A DNA stretch of 62,824 nt. Origin: Pseudomonadota bacterium (GTDB lineage Bacteria > Desulfobacterota > Desulfobulbia > Desulfobulbales > JAGXFP01). Below, piece after piece: positions 44,563 to 53,860 of the stretch (position 1 is the stretch's first letter; each line of letters opens with the position of its first letter). Location: NCBI GenBank assembly GCA_018823285.1, contig JAHJIQ010000058.1, positions 1-62,824 on the forward strand. Direction: 5' to 3'. Below the pieces are notes generated by a model. It made no database searches. It was not told the DNA's origin and was given only the letters and a program-made list of their open reading frames with translations. The translations under genes and the position numbers were made by a program.

Positions 44563-45705
44563 CTACCTGCCCAACGCTTTCTGGGCATAGCCTCTAATCT
44601 TCCGGTTATTGGCATTCTTGGCGATGGTCTCGACCGCAGCATTGTATTTCGGAAGGCCCGGGGCCCCCAACGCCTTTACCATCCAGGCCACAGCATCGAC
44701 ATGGTTCCGGTCACGTGTATTCTGGTTATACATTTCCATCACCACCTTTTCCAGCACATCGAGGACCGCCGGGTCCTTGACCCCGTCCCGGATGATCTTC
44801 TTGGCGCCATAGACCTTGTCTTTCAGGTTCGGAGACTCCAGTTTCTGGATATAATCTGTCTGCTTCATTGCCCCTCGCACTGGCGGCGGCGGGGTGTAGG
44901 CCGGGGTGTAGGCCGGAGTTTCCTGGATCGGTTTCAGTTCACCGGAGATGCTCTTCACCATATTGCCGACCGCAATGGGCCCGGCCCCGTCACCCTTTTC
45001 CTCGGTAATTGTCGCGGTGGCGATTTTTTTGCTGATGCTGGTGATCTTGAGCTTGCCGGTCTGAATTTTTTCCACATCCAGGACTTCCCCGGTCTTGGGA
45101 TGTTTAATGACCTTGCCTTCCTTGAAGATCATGAATTCCATGTCATCCTTGACTCCGGCCAACAGTCCGAGATCGATGGCAACCGTTTTCCCGGATCTGG
45201 AGATGATATACCCTTCCAGCGGGAAGTTCTTGATGATCTTCTCCGACATCTGGACAATCAGGCTCTGCAGACTGGTGGAGGCGGTGCTCTTCACATTTTC
45301 GGCGGCAATGATCGAGGCGGTTTCGACATCAATGATCCTCGCATTGACCTCAAGGATGTTCTGGAGCTTCATGACTGACCCGGAGATGATAACCTTCACT
45401 CCGAGAATCTTCCCGAGCTGGGTGGCGCTGCTCTCATCGATAATCCCGCTCATCGCCATCTTCTGTTCATTCAGGATCTTCTGCAGCATGGCCCGCTCGA
45501 CCACGTCAAACCGCCCTTCCTTGACCAGGGCGGTGATGAACCACTCGGCAACAATCGACCCCATGTCCTTGGTTTCATACCCTTCACCCTGGAGCTGAAA
45601 GTCCAGAACCGCGACCTTGGTCTTGACAAAGTCGGCAGAAGCGGTGAACGGCAAAGACCAGAGGACCAACAGCACTCCCATTAGCAGGGACAGACATCTT
45701 TTCAC
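44563..45705 (-). CDS. CsgG/LpoB-like exported protein
   Basis: A 380-aa protein with a signal peptide and a CsgG-type domain (KVAVLDFQLQGEGY, MGSIVAEWFITALVKEGRFDVVER, LGVKVIISGSVMKL). The C-terminal 130 residues add a HEAT-like helical part. Members of this group include outer-membrane or periplasmic assembly factors. GTG 45705 is chosen because AAGGAG lies at ideal spacing; starts upstream lack this. It may be the exit part of the cassette or act in envelope maintenance. Confidence 0.75.
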   Translation of the reverse strand: MKRCLSLLMGVLLVLWSLPFTASADFVKTKVAVLDFQLQGEGYETKDMGSIVAEWFITALVKEGRFDVVERAMLQKILNEQKMAMSGIIDESSATQLGKILGVKVIISGSVMKLQNILEVNARIIDVETASIIAAENVKSTASTSLQSLIVQMSEKIIKNFPLEGYIISRSGKTVAIDLGLLAGVKDDMEFMIFKEGKVIKHPKTGEVLDVEKIQTGKLKITSISKKIATATITEEKGDGAGPIAVGNMVKSISGELKPIQETPAYTPAYTPPPPVRGAMKQTDYIQKLESPNLKDKVYGAKKIIRDGVKDPAVLDVLEKVVMEMYNQNTRDRNHVDAVAWMVKALGAPGLPKYNAAVETIAKNANNRKIRGYAQKALGR

Positions 45706-45773
45706 GGTAATCTCCTTAAAGTATTTCACTCTCAATAAAGCAATTTCTGATTGAATCCACTTCCCGCATCTCA

Positions 45774-46961
45774 TCATTTCAGGCTGATGACCACCCTGCT
45801 GCCTTTAATATCAGTCACCGCGAGCTTCTTGCCGCCGGCCAGTTTGCTGCCGTCCACCGCCTCGGCAAAACTGTCGGCGCTTCCCCGGAAAACCACCGAG
45901 AGCTGCAGTTTTCCGCCCCCGAACCCTCTCTTGTTGATCGAGGAGACATCCAGGGTCGAAATGATCTGACGCACCTCTTTCTGGGTGCTGAAATCACTCA
46001 CGTTATTCACGGTCACCTCCAGGGTCATCCCATTGTTGACCGTATCCTGGAAGGAGGATACGATCTCCTCAAAGAGCTTGTGGTCCATAAGTTTCGTGGC
46101 CGCCTTCTCGGTGGCTTTCTCCATCGCTGAATCCGGAGAAATGTGGGCTGCCGCTCCGAGGGCAGCCTTCGAGGCAATGATCCTCGCATTGGAGGCATTG
46201 ACAACCTTGGCGGTTATATTGGCCTGCCCCGAGACCATTCCGGCGTCGCCCAGCAGATCATTCTTCATGGTGCTCTTGATGACCTTGCCGACAATCACAT
46301 ATTCAGCGCCGTTGGCCGCACCCAGCTTGGCTGCGGCCGCCGGATCTCCTTCGGTAGCCTTCTGGATAAGGACATCATCTTTATCCATGAGCGCGGCCAC
46401 GGCAGCGGCATCGACCAGTTCGAATTTCTTCTCACCCAGATAGTCAAGAATGGCGGTCTCGGCGGAATTGCCGCCCTCTTCCCTGATCAGAACCATCATT
46501 CGCGGTTTGTCCATCGACTCGAGGAGAACCTTGAGCGCGATCAGGTCCTGCTTGATACTGGCCCTTGAAACCACCGCACTGATCTTGACCAGGAAGGTGT
46601 CCGCGCCCTGCGGTTCCTCTTTTAAAATCTTGTAGCTCTTGACCGCGCCGACTGTTCTGGTCAGGATCACATCTTTCTGCAGCATGAAGTTTTTGATCTC
46701 GGTCTCGGAGATCAGCATGGTGCCGATCCCGCTGCTCACGGCTTCTCTCTTTGCCTTCAGCAGGGCATCGCTTCTGTTGGTGCCGTAACCTTCCGCTTCA
46801 ACCGTGATATCTCCCTCAAGGTCCGCCGCATGCAGTGACGCTGCAACAGGGACGAGCAGGGAGAACAATACCAGGAGTCCTATCGTGAAACGTCTCGAGG
46901 CTGAGCGCGAACGGCGGGATACTTCAAGCTGCGCTTCTTGCATTTCGCTTTGCATGATCAA
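45774..46961 (-). CDS. FlgT-like exported protein
   Basis: A 395-aa protein with a signal segment and an N-terminal domain (VEAEGYGTNRSDALLKAKRE) like the FlgT/lipoprotein-associated family. The middle has a domain with a CsgG-like fold (MMVLIREEGG, GAEYVIVGKVIKS), and the tail is beta-rich. It probably works with the CsgG-like protein encoded next to it. TTG 46961 follows a GGAGG site by seven bases; ATG 46955 is alternative. Confidence 0.7.
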   Translation of the reverse strand: MIMQSEMQEAQLEVSRRSRSASRRFTIGLLVLFSLLVPVAASLHAADLEGDITVEAEGYGTNRSDALLKAKREAVSSGIGTMLISETEIKNFMLQKDVILTRTVGAVKSYKILKEEPQGADTFLVKISAVVSRASIKQDLIALKVLLESMDKPRMMVLIREEGGNSAETAILDYLGEKKFELVDAAAVAALMDKDDVLIQKATEGDPAAAAKLGAANGAEYVIVGKVIKSTMKNDLLGDAGMVSGQANITAKVVNASNARIIASKAALGAAAHISPDSAMEKATEKAATKLMDHKLFEEIVSSFQDTVNNGMTLEVTVNNVSDFSTQKEVRQIISTLDVSSINKRGFGGGKLQLSVVFRGSADSFAEAVDGSKLAGGKKLAVTDIKGSRVVISLK

Positions 46962-47048
46962 AACAAACCTCCGGTCAGAAATAGTTTAGTAAATGATACC
47001 CATAGCATGAACCCATCCCGAGCCCTTTGTCAACATCATCGCAGGCAT

Positions 47049-47657
47049 CTATTCGGCGATCCTTGACACTTTACCGTTGCGGTCAAATTCAACCGTAATC
47101 CGGTTGAATCTGCTGCTCCAGTAAAGCCATTCCCGCGCCCCCATAAGTTCTCTCTTGTTGGCGAACTTCGGGGGATATCCCATGGTGATCAACACCCCGT
47201 CCCGACTCATGCCGGGTCGGACCCGGCCGTCATAGATCCCGTCCCGGTCAAGTTCGGAAAGGCTTTCAACTTTCCGGCGGATCGGTTCCGGATCTTCAAT
47301 GAAGACACTTTTGATATGCTCTTCCAGACCCTGGTTCTGACGGCTGTTGTAGTGGAATTCATACTTCCATTTCTTGCCGCTGTCCTTGTCGGCAAACATC
47401 AGAAAGTTGCGATACACTTTCAGAATCTTGACTTCCGTACCCCAGGGGATGAGTCCGCCATCTAGCTGGTAATTGACAGATGAAACCTTGCCGAGTCTCT
47501 GGTCGCCATGCAGATTGTAGGCCAGATAATAATATTTCCCCTCCATTTTCTGCAGAGCCTTGGAGTCGGCGGGAAGCTTCCCTGAGGCTGCTGATGCAGA
47601 AGGACAGATAAACGCAAAAATCAGAGCGATCACGAAAAAAACATCAAGTTTCTTCAT
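47049..47657 (-). CDS. Exported protein with BamE/SmpA-like C-terminus
   Basis: A 202-aa protein with a Sec signal (MKKLDVFFVIALIFAFICP). The C-terminal 70 residues (RPGMSRDGVLITMGYPP, EWLYWSSRFNRITVEFD) resemble the BamE/SmpA fold. The N-terminal domain is not recognised. It is the first gene of the exported cassette. Confidence 0.65.
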   Translation of the reverse strand: MKKLDVFFVIALIFAFICPSASAASGKLPADSKALQKMEGKYYYLAYNLHGDQRLGKVSSVNYQLDGGLIPWGTEVKILKVYRNFLMFADKDSGKKWKYEFHYNSRQNQGLEEHIKSVFIEDPEPIRRKVESLSELDRDGIYDGRVRPGMSRDGVLITMGYPPKFANKRELMGAREWLYWSSRFNRITVEFDRNGKVSRIAE

Positions 47658-47684
47658 AACGTTCCACCTTCCAGAAATTTTCTT

Positions 47685-47764
47685 AAAGCTTAAGTTGAGC
47701 AGCTTGTCTGCTCGTACCGATAAGCGAGCCTGCGAGACATCGAGACTTATACCCGCAGGGTGAA
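47685..47764 (+). repeat. Repeat family A, long copy
   Basis: AAAGCTTAAGTTGAGCAGC, then TTGTCTGCTCGTACC, an extra 26-bp spacer (GATAAGCGAGCC and on), and CTTATACCCGCAGGGTGA. It is directly followed by another copy. Confidence 0.75.
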
Positions 47765-47817
47765 AAGCTTAAGTTGAGCAGCTTGTCTGCTCGTACGGAT
47801 CTTATACCCGAAGGGTG
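47764..47817 (+). repeat. Repeat family A, best copy
   Basis: This is the tandem neighbour of the copy at 47685. It has GAGCAG-CTTGT-CTGCTC and TACCC-GAA-GGGTG hairpins and no long spacer, so it is taken as the reference. Confidence 0.8.
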
Positions 47818-47835
47818 TAATAAGCACATACAGTA

Positions 47836-48639
47836 TCATATTTCCATAACAATTTCAGCCCGGCCAAAGGGTGCCGTAATCTGCCAGCTGATCTTTCCTG
47901 TATAGGCGCCTGGGAAAGCGGCAACCGCTCCGGTGATCGCCCCCGCATAGGCCATCGGCTGTGGCGCCCCCCCCTCCTGCAGACCTGGACCGGACCACCT
48001 CTCCCCGTTTCTGGTGAGAAAGTCGGCCGGATCACATTCCGCTTCCACAAGCCCGATTGTTTTCAGCCTGCATAAAGAGCAGTCAACCTGTTCCGCCGGA
48101 TCCAGAATCCAGGCGACACTGTTCCGGTACCAAGGGACCGTATCGGTTCCATAGGAGCGCCGGTAAGCGTCGGCAAGAAGCTCGCTGTAGGTCTCAACCC
48201 CGATCACAATCCCTCTCTCAATCCGTCCCACGGCCACAGCGGTTCTCGCCTCTTCCATGGCAATCAGGAGAGGCCAGCCATAATTGGTGATGGTCAATGC
48301 CGGCCCTCTGATATCCAGAAGTCTTGCCACATACCCCGCAGCCGCATTATAGACCGAATGGGAAAAAAGGGTTGGAGATATCTGCCCCTCCCCGTCATCG
48401 ATCAATGACCCGAGGGACTCGAAGTTCGTTTCCAGAGGACCATAAGCGGTGCCGATATAAACGCCGACGTTTTCCGGTGGGAGATCGCGCCCGGGGGCTG
48501 CGGCCAATGCCGCAGCGGCACTCAGTACGGACATCTGGATGAAGTTGTCTGCCCGACGCAGGTCCCTGGCCATATGGTCGGGAATCTGATAGTTTTCCGG
48601 GAGATCATATGCGGAAGTCACCGCAACCGGCCTGTTCAT
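47836..48639 (-). CDS. Ketosynthase-like protein without active-site Cys (chain-length-factor-like)
   Basis: A 267-aa protein with the N-terminal ketosynthase fold (VGVYIGTAYGPLETNF, LFSHSVYNAAAGYV) but no catalytic Cys: the position is TNYGWPLLIAMEEA. The C-terminal half of a ketosynthase is missing. It overlaps the active ketosynthase gene at 48636 by 4 nt. The pair looks like the ketosynthase and chain-length-factor couple of aryl polyene systems. Confidence 0.8.
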   Translation of the reverse strand: MNRPVAVTSAYDLPENYQIPDHMARDLRRADNFIQMSVLSAAAALAAAPGRDLPPENVGVYIGTAYGPLETNFESLGSLIDDGEGQISPTLFSHSVYNAAAGYVARLLDIRGPALTITNYGWPLLIAMEEARTAVAVGRIERGIVIGVETYSELLADAYRRSYGTDTVPWYRNSVAWILDPAEQVDCSLCRLKTIGLVEAECDPADFLTRNGERWSGPGLQEGGAPQPMAYAGAITGAVAAFPGAYTGKISWQITAPFGRAEIVMEI

Positions 48640-49871
48640 AACGCCTCCATGATCAGAACCGAATTGCCGCCGCCAAATGCCAGCGACTCGGAGAGACCGA
48701 TTTTCCCCGAGAGCTCTCGGCCCTGGTTGCGGGCAAGAGGTTTGACCGGCAACTGAAGATCAACTTTCTCACAACCGACCGTTCCCGGACTGTATCCCGC
48801 ACGAAGAGACATGAGAGTAAATATGGCCTCAATTCCACCAGCCGCGCCGAGGGTATGCCCGGTCACTCCTTTGGTGGAAACGATCGCCACCTGCTCAGGA
48901 TATTCGAGGATCTCCGCCAGAGCGGAGGTTTCAGCGACATCATTCGCCCTGGTCCCGGTGCCATGGGCGTTGATCAGGGCAAGTTCCACATCGGGACCTG
49001 CATCCCGCAATGCCTGGGCAAGGGCGTTTTTCAGCCCTCTTCCTTCGGGGTGCGGCGCAGTCGGGTGCCAGGCATCCGCGGCACAGCCATACCCCCGAAT
49101 CCGGCCCAGCGGCTCACCACCTCTTTTTTCTGTATCCAAAAACCTTTCAAGCACCACAACCCCGGCCCCTTCTCCAAGGTTCAGGCCCTTGCGGTCGCCG
49201 CTGAAAGGCCGGCAAGGCTCGCTGTCCGACAACATCAGACTGACAAAACCGTTATAGGCCACCCGGGAGAGTTCATCGGCACCGCCCGCTATGGCAATGT
49301 CGCAAAGCCCGGCGGCAAGCCAGTTCCTGGCCACTCCGATGGCATCCGTACCCGAAGCGCAGGCATTGGTGATCACCGCCGATGGTCCGGTGGTCCCGAG
49401 AATCCGGTGCAGGGCAGAAGCGACATTTCCCGCCAGATAGTACTGCACCGGGGCCAGGTCCGGTTCTTTTCCGTCCCGCCAGGCCTGGTAATATTCTTCG
49501 TTATGGAACGTGCAACCCACGGTGGTGCCGAGGGCGATGCCGACCCTTTTTCCTTTCAGCGAATCTGGAGAAATCCCGGACCGGTCGAGGGCCTCGGCAG
49601 TCGCACTGCAAGCGAGAAGGATGGTCCGGCTGACCTGTTCCCTCCGGAACCTCGGAGCCGTTGCCGATACCAACCCCCTTGCCCGTTCGGTAAAGCAGTT
49701 TTCCGGAGCAGCAAACACCGGGTATTCAAGTATTGTATGAAACAGGTATTCGGGAACCTGGGCACAGTTTACCCTGCCCTCTGCAAAATTTCCCCAGAGT
49801 TCGTCAATATTGGTACCGGCCCCGGCCATACAGCCCATACCGGTAATCGCTATCTGATTGTTACAGGCCAT
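48636..49871 (-). CDS. FabF-like ketosynthase (APE-type)
   Basis: A 411-aa condensing enzyme with Cys (TNACASGTDAIG), His (NAHGTGTRANDV), and Lys-His (STKGVTGHTLGAAGG) intact. With the Cys-less partner at 47836 it probably forms the chain-elongating heterodimer. No ribosome site stands out before ATG 49871. The upstream gap to the ACP is 181 bp. Confidence 0.9.
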   Translation of the reverse strand: MACNNQIAITGMGCMAGAGTNIDELWGNFAEGRVNCAQVPEYLFHTILEYPVFAAPENCFTERARGLVSATAPRFRREQVSRTILLACSATAEALDRSGISPDSLKGKRVGIALGTTVGCTFHNEEYYQAWRDGKEPDLAPVQYYLAGNVASALHRILGTTGPSAVITNACASGTDAIGVARNWLAAGLCDIAIAGGADELSRVAYNGFVSLMLSDSEPCRPFSGDRKGLNLGEGAGVVVLERFLDTEKRGGEPLGRIRGYGCAADAWHPTAPHPEGRGLKNALAQALRDAGPDVELALINAHGTGTRANDVAETSALAEILEYPEQVAIVSTKGVTGHTLGAAGGIEAIFTLMSLRAGYSPGTVGCEKVDLQLPVKPLARNQGRELSGKIGLSESLAFGGGNSVLIMEAL

Positions 49872-50052
49872 AAAAAAAGTTATATGACATCATCCCGCAG
49901 AAGTATGTGATCAGCAACACAGGAGGCAGGTGAATAATCACCTTGCACACTCCGGAAACGCCCTCCCGACCGGAACCTGATGCTGTTTTTTCCCGCTCCA
50001 TGAATGTGACGGGAAGTGCCGGCCGGATATTCTCAAACGTTTCAACACCAGA

Positions 50053-50304
50053 TCATCTGCGATCGCTGATAAACCGGGCCAGAGAGTTTACAGACTTGAA
50101 GGCCATCTGCCCTTCGTCCATATCTTCAATCTGGACGCCAAAATGCTTCTGTACCAGGACCACCAGCTCAACGGCGTCAAGCGAATCAAGGCCCAGCCCT
50201 TCCTCGAAAAGAGGATCATCGTCTCTGATGTCACCGGCCTGGACACCCTGCAGTTTCAGGTCCCGGACGATCATCTCTTTTATCTGCTGCTTCAGCTCTT
50301 CCAT
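50053..50304 (-). CDS. Acyl carrier protein
   Basis: An 83-aa ACP with LGLDSLDAVELVV, placed between the acyltransferase and the ketosynthase. It may be the main carrier for the polyene chain. Confidence 0.92.
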   Translation of the reverse strand: MEELKQQIKEMIVRDLKLQGVQAGDIRDDDPLFEEGLGLDSLDAVELVVLVQKHFGVQIEDMDEGQMAFKSVNSLARFISDRR

Positions 50305-50415
50305 AAAAAAACCTTCTCCACTATGCCGGGCGCGGATTCTCTGTTATCAGCCGGCGTGTCCGCTCACAAATAATTTACCAGAGTGTAAAACCGTGCAGTT
50401 TAATAAATTATCGGG

Positions 50416-51318
50416 TCATTGGCTCCAGAAATCGTAAAAATTGTACCATTGCCAGGGGTACTCTTCGAGGTATTTTTCAACGGATCCGGCAAACATCGAG
50501 GCCCATCGGGAAAGACCCTTCCGCCTTTCATTTCTCTCGGTCGGCAGGGGTTGAAAGACATTCCAGACCTTCAGCCGATAACTCCTGCTGCCGGTCTTGG
50601 CCGCGAGCAGCACCGCCACCGGACTCCCCGTTGCCCCGGCGAGACTGTAAGCGGCAGCAGGGAGCCTGACCGTGTCGCCCAGAAATTTTGTTTCGGCATA
50701 GGGCCCCCCCGTATACCGATCGCCCATAATGGTGACGATCTCCCCGCGCTGCAGCGCGGCTGTTGACTCCACCAAGCCGCCCATAAACCCCTCGCTGTTG
50801 ATGATGGTAAAAGGGACCGGTTCTTTACGCAGATCAAAATAATGTTTGGCGACCGCTTCATGTTCATAATGCATCAGGGAGTTCACCGGCGCCCCGAGAT
50901 CGCAGATCCTGGACAAGGCGGTCTGCCAGTTGCCGACATGGGCGGTGAGCAGGATCAGCCCCTTGCCCGCAGCAACCAGTTCAAGCAGCCGGTCACGCCC
51001 GTCCAGCTCCCCTGAAAACGAGGCCCCCACGTTGAGCCCGAGCCAGCCCCGATCCACCAGAACCTGTCCGAACGACAGGACGATCCTGAAGGTGTCGACA
51101 CGTTTTCTCAACCAGCCATGTTCGGGAAAACGGCGGGAGACATAGGGCGAGGTTACCCGGTGGATTTTCCCGCTGCAGATGACATAGACGAAAATAACGG
51201 GCAGCAGCAGCAGATACCCCCCCCGGTGTCCGAACAGTTTGAGGGTGAGGTAAAAGCAGTCATGCCCCAGGGATTCCAGTCGCCCTTTCAGATTGCGCTC
51301 TTTTTTTCCCACAATCAC
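50416..51318 (-). CDS. LpxL/HtrB-like lysophospholipid acyltransferase
   Basis: About 300 aa. The HX4(D/E)-type motif is HVGNWQ near residue 126, where the acidic residue is Gln, so the motif is non-canonical. Members acylate lipid A or, in APE pathways, attach the polyene. The start is among GTG 51318, GTG 51312 and TTG 51333; GTG 51318 overlaps the preceding gene by 4 nt. Confidence 0.78.
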   Translation of the reverse strand: MIVGKKERNLKGRLESLGHDCFYLTLKLFGHRGGYLLLLPVIFVYVICSGKIHRVTSPYVSRRFPEHGWLRKRVDTFRIVLSFGQVLVDRGWLGLNVGASFSGELDGRDRLLELVAAGKGLILLTAHVGNWQTALSRICDLGAPVNSLMHYEHEAVAKHYFDLRKEPVPFTIINSEGFMGGLVESTAALQRGEIVTIMGDRYTGGPYAETKFLGDTVRLPAAAYSLAGATGSPVAVLLAAKTGSRSYRLKVWNVFQPLPTERNERRKGLSRWASMFAGSVEKYLEEYPWQWYNFYDFWSQ

Positions 51319-52514
51319 TCCAGCGAGCCGCAAGCATCACCCGGGACGCTTCGCAGTCTCCTGATTCCGTAGTAGAAAATCGTCCCGACCACGAGCCCGA
51401 GCAGGGGGCCGAGAATCAACGAGCCCAACAGCCATTCCCAGAGCCGGTAATGAATCTGCTCCACCATGGTCTCCCAGTTGATGTCGAAAAGCAGCCGGCC
51501 GTTTCTCATGAAATACCCGAGCTGGATGCACAACACGGGAACCACCGGGGGCATGCAGAGCTGGCTCGCGGTGACCGCGGCCGGTTTGTTCAGATGCAGC
51601 CGGTGACTGACATAGAGGATGGTCACGGTGTGGATGGCGAGCAGCGGCAAGGCCCCGAGAAATATTCCCATCCAGACGGCTGCGGCAAGCTGCAGCGCCG
51701 AACTGTGCTCCAGGCACAATCTTTTCAGCAGTCGAAGAGGATGGAGCATCGACAGGTGTTCGTCTCTCTCAGCCTTTTTCGCCGCAGGACTTTTGGCGAT
51801 CAACCGTTTATGCGGCCAGGGCATGAGGGCGCGGAATACGAGCCTGGTATGCAGACAGGTCAGCCTGAGATTGTCCTTGAACTGGTGGAAATGAGATTCT
51901 CTTTCCTCCGGGGTCGGATAATGGACCGAAACCGGTACCGAGACAATCGGAATCCCTGCCCAGGCGGAACGGGTGATGATCTCGACCTCAAAATCATACC
52001 GCCGGCAGCCGGTGGCGATGGCCAGCAACTCGTTTACCGGATAGAGCCTGAAGCCGCTCTGGGTGTCGGCAAGCTCAAGACCGCATTCCAGGCGGACCCA
52101 GAAGTTGGAAAAAGCGCGTCCGAAAAGGCTTGCCCCCGGGGCATTATCACGATCCATCCGCCGGGCCCCGATCACCATGGCGGGTGTGTTATCCGGAAGG
52201 GCCTCAGCCAGCAGGGCCGCCTCTGCGGGATCAAGCTGACCGTCCGCATCAACGGTGATCACCGCCTCATAGCCGAGTTCGCGCGCACGTTCCGCCCCGG
52301 CAAGAATGGCAGCGCCCTTCCCCCGGTTTTCCGGCAGGAGCAGCACCTCGCATTGGCGCCCGGCAAGAGTCGCGGCCCCGCCATCGGTGCTGCCGTCATC
52401 AACGACCAGTACCTGCCAGCCGGAGGCCACCGCCCGATCAACCACGGAGGCGACTGTCCCTCCATGATTATAGAGCGGAATGAGCAGCAGTATTTTCGTA
52501 CGATCACTCCCCAT
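51315..52514 (-). CDS. GT2 glycosyltransferase fused to DUF2062
   Basis: The N-terminal domain is a GT-A/GT2 fold (LLIPLYNHGGTVASVVD, VVDDGSTDGG, ITVDADGQLDP, ARRMDRDN). The C-terminal 150 residues are DUF2062 (PHKRLI onwards), with several hydrophobic segments. The gene order with the acyltransferase corresponds to the APE group that adds a sugar and anchors the polyene lipid. ATG 52514 is used; GTG 52553 would extend 13 aa upstream. Confidence 0.87.
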   Translation of the reverse strand: MGSDRTKILLLIPLYNHGGTVASVVDRAVASGWQVLVVDDGSTDGGAATLAGRQCEVLLLPENRGKGAAILAGAERARELGYEAVITVDADGQLDPAEAALLAEALPDNTPAMVIGARRMDRDNAPGASLFGRAFSNFWVRLECGLELADTQSGFRLYPVNELLAIATGCRRYDFEVEIITRSAWAGIPIVSVPVSVHYPTPEERESHFHQFKDNLRLTCLHTRLVFRALMPWPHKRLIAKSPAAKKAERDEHLSMLHPLRLLKRLCLEHSSALQLAAAVWMGIFLGALPLLAIHTVTILYVSHRLHLNKPAAVTASQLCMPPVVPVLCIQLGYFMRNGRLLFDINWETMVEQIHYRLWEWLLGSLILGPLLGLVVGTIFYYGIRRLRSVPGDACGSLE

Positions 52515-52525
52515 GGTCAACCGGC

Positions 52526-53860
52526 TCAGTGATGCCTTACCAGCATGTCCCACATGGGTCCGACATGCCCCTTGCTATGAAGCCTGGTGACCCTCTCCTG
52601 CATGACCGAAGATGGATAGATCCGGTCCAGTCTTCCTTTCCAGGCGCCCTTAAGCGCGGCATCCAGTTCCTGTTCGGACAGATGGGGAGAAAAATAGAAA
52701 AACGGTTCCAGGAGGGGCTGCCCCTCTTGCATGACCCCATCATCAATGGCCCGCTGGAACATTGCCGTTCCCGGCAGCACCCTGATCCCGGTAAAGGCGA
52801 AAACCACCGTCTGCCGAAGCGCCTCCACGTTGTTCAGCCCTTCGGCCAGGGTGTCGCGATTTTCATCGGGGCCGCCGAAAATAATAAAATGGGCACACGG
52901 CACGCCGTGCTCCACAGCGAGATCATTACATTGCACGACCTCGGAAAAGGTGAATCCCTTCTGCATACCCGAAAGCGTCCTGTCGCAAGAAGCATCCGTA
53001 CCAAATTCCATGGCCGCAAGCCCGGCCCTTTTCATCAGCGCCATCCCTTCAGCAGTCAGATTCTGGGGCCGGAAATAGCCGCACCAGGGAGTGGTGTTGC
53101 CACTCCTGATCAAAGACTCACACACCTGCAGATAATGATCCTGGATATCATTAAACACCGAGTCGGTAAAAAACACATAGCCGGCCCCGTAATCCCGGCC
53201 GAGCCGGATCACATCCTCGGCAACCTCGTCCGGGTCTCGAAACCGGTAGCCCCTGCCCTCAAGCAAGGGATAGGAGCAGTAACTGCAACGATAAGGACAA
53301 CCGCGCTTGGTCTGCACATTGAGCATCCCGCCTCTGGCCAGGTAATGCTCGGCGGTTTGAGAATCATACAGGGCCGGGCGCCAGAGCGTGTCACCGGTTT
53401 TTGCCCGCATGATCTTTTCAGCGGGCACCTGCCCTGCGGCAAGCATATCCGCGAGCTCCGGCAGGACCTTTTCCCCCTCGCCGATCACCCCGTAATCGGC
53501 CTTGAGGAGGTCCATAATAATCTCCGGCATGATGGAAAAAGCCGGCCCGCCGAGAACCAGCGGCACCGAAGTATGGTGCCGGAGGAACTCGACCACCTCC
53601 ACCACACCGTCCATAAATGCGTCCGGCGCAGTGCTGTCAACGGTATCGAGGTTGCGGATCGAAAGCCCGATCAGGTCGGGCCGGAACTCTTCGATCCTCG
53701 CGGGAATGCCCGCCAACCCACCCTGGGCCAGCAGATCATAATGGCTGGCCTGATGTCCGGAATCACGCAGGGCGCCCATCAGATACGCAACGCCCAGCGG
53801 ATAGACAGGGAAAGGGACTTCAACCCGGTTGGTTGAAATCAAGAGGCAGTTGATCCCCAT
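52526..53860 (-). CDS. B12-binding domain radical SAM enzyme
   Basis: A 444-aa protein. N-terminal cobalamin-binding fold (LISTNRVEVPFPVYPLGVAY, VLGGPAFSIMP) and the CPYRCSYCS motif near residue 189. One of a pair of adjacent, mutually overlapping radical SAM genes. Confidence 0.87.
   Translation of the reverse strand: MGINCLLISTNRVEVPFPVYPLGVAYLMGALRDSGHQASHYDLLAQGGLAGIPARIEEFRPDLIGLSIRNLDTVDSTAPDAFMDGVVEVVEFLRHHTSVPLVLGGPAFSIMPEIIMDLLKADYGVIGEGEKVLPELADMLAAGQVPAEKIMRAKTGDTLWRPALYDSQTAEHYLARGGMLNVQTKRGCPYRCSYCSYPLLEGRGYRFRDPDEVAEDVIRLGRDYGAGYVFFTDSVFNDIQDHYLQVCESLIRSGNTTPWCGYFRPQNLTAEGMALMKRAGLAAMEFGTDASCDRTLSGMQKGFTFSEVVQCNDLAVEHGVPCAHFIIFGGPDENRDTLAEGLNNVEALRQTVVFAFTGIRVLPGTAMFQRAIDDGVMQEGQPLLEPFFYFSPHLSEQELDAALKGAWKGRLDRIYPSSVMQERVTRLHSKGHVGPMWDMLVRHH

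Noticed and set aside
52529..53836. Long + strand frame opposite a radical SAM gene
   Set aside because: The - strand has the CPYRCSYCS motif and B12-binding domain; the + frame is a shadow.
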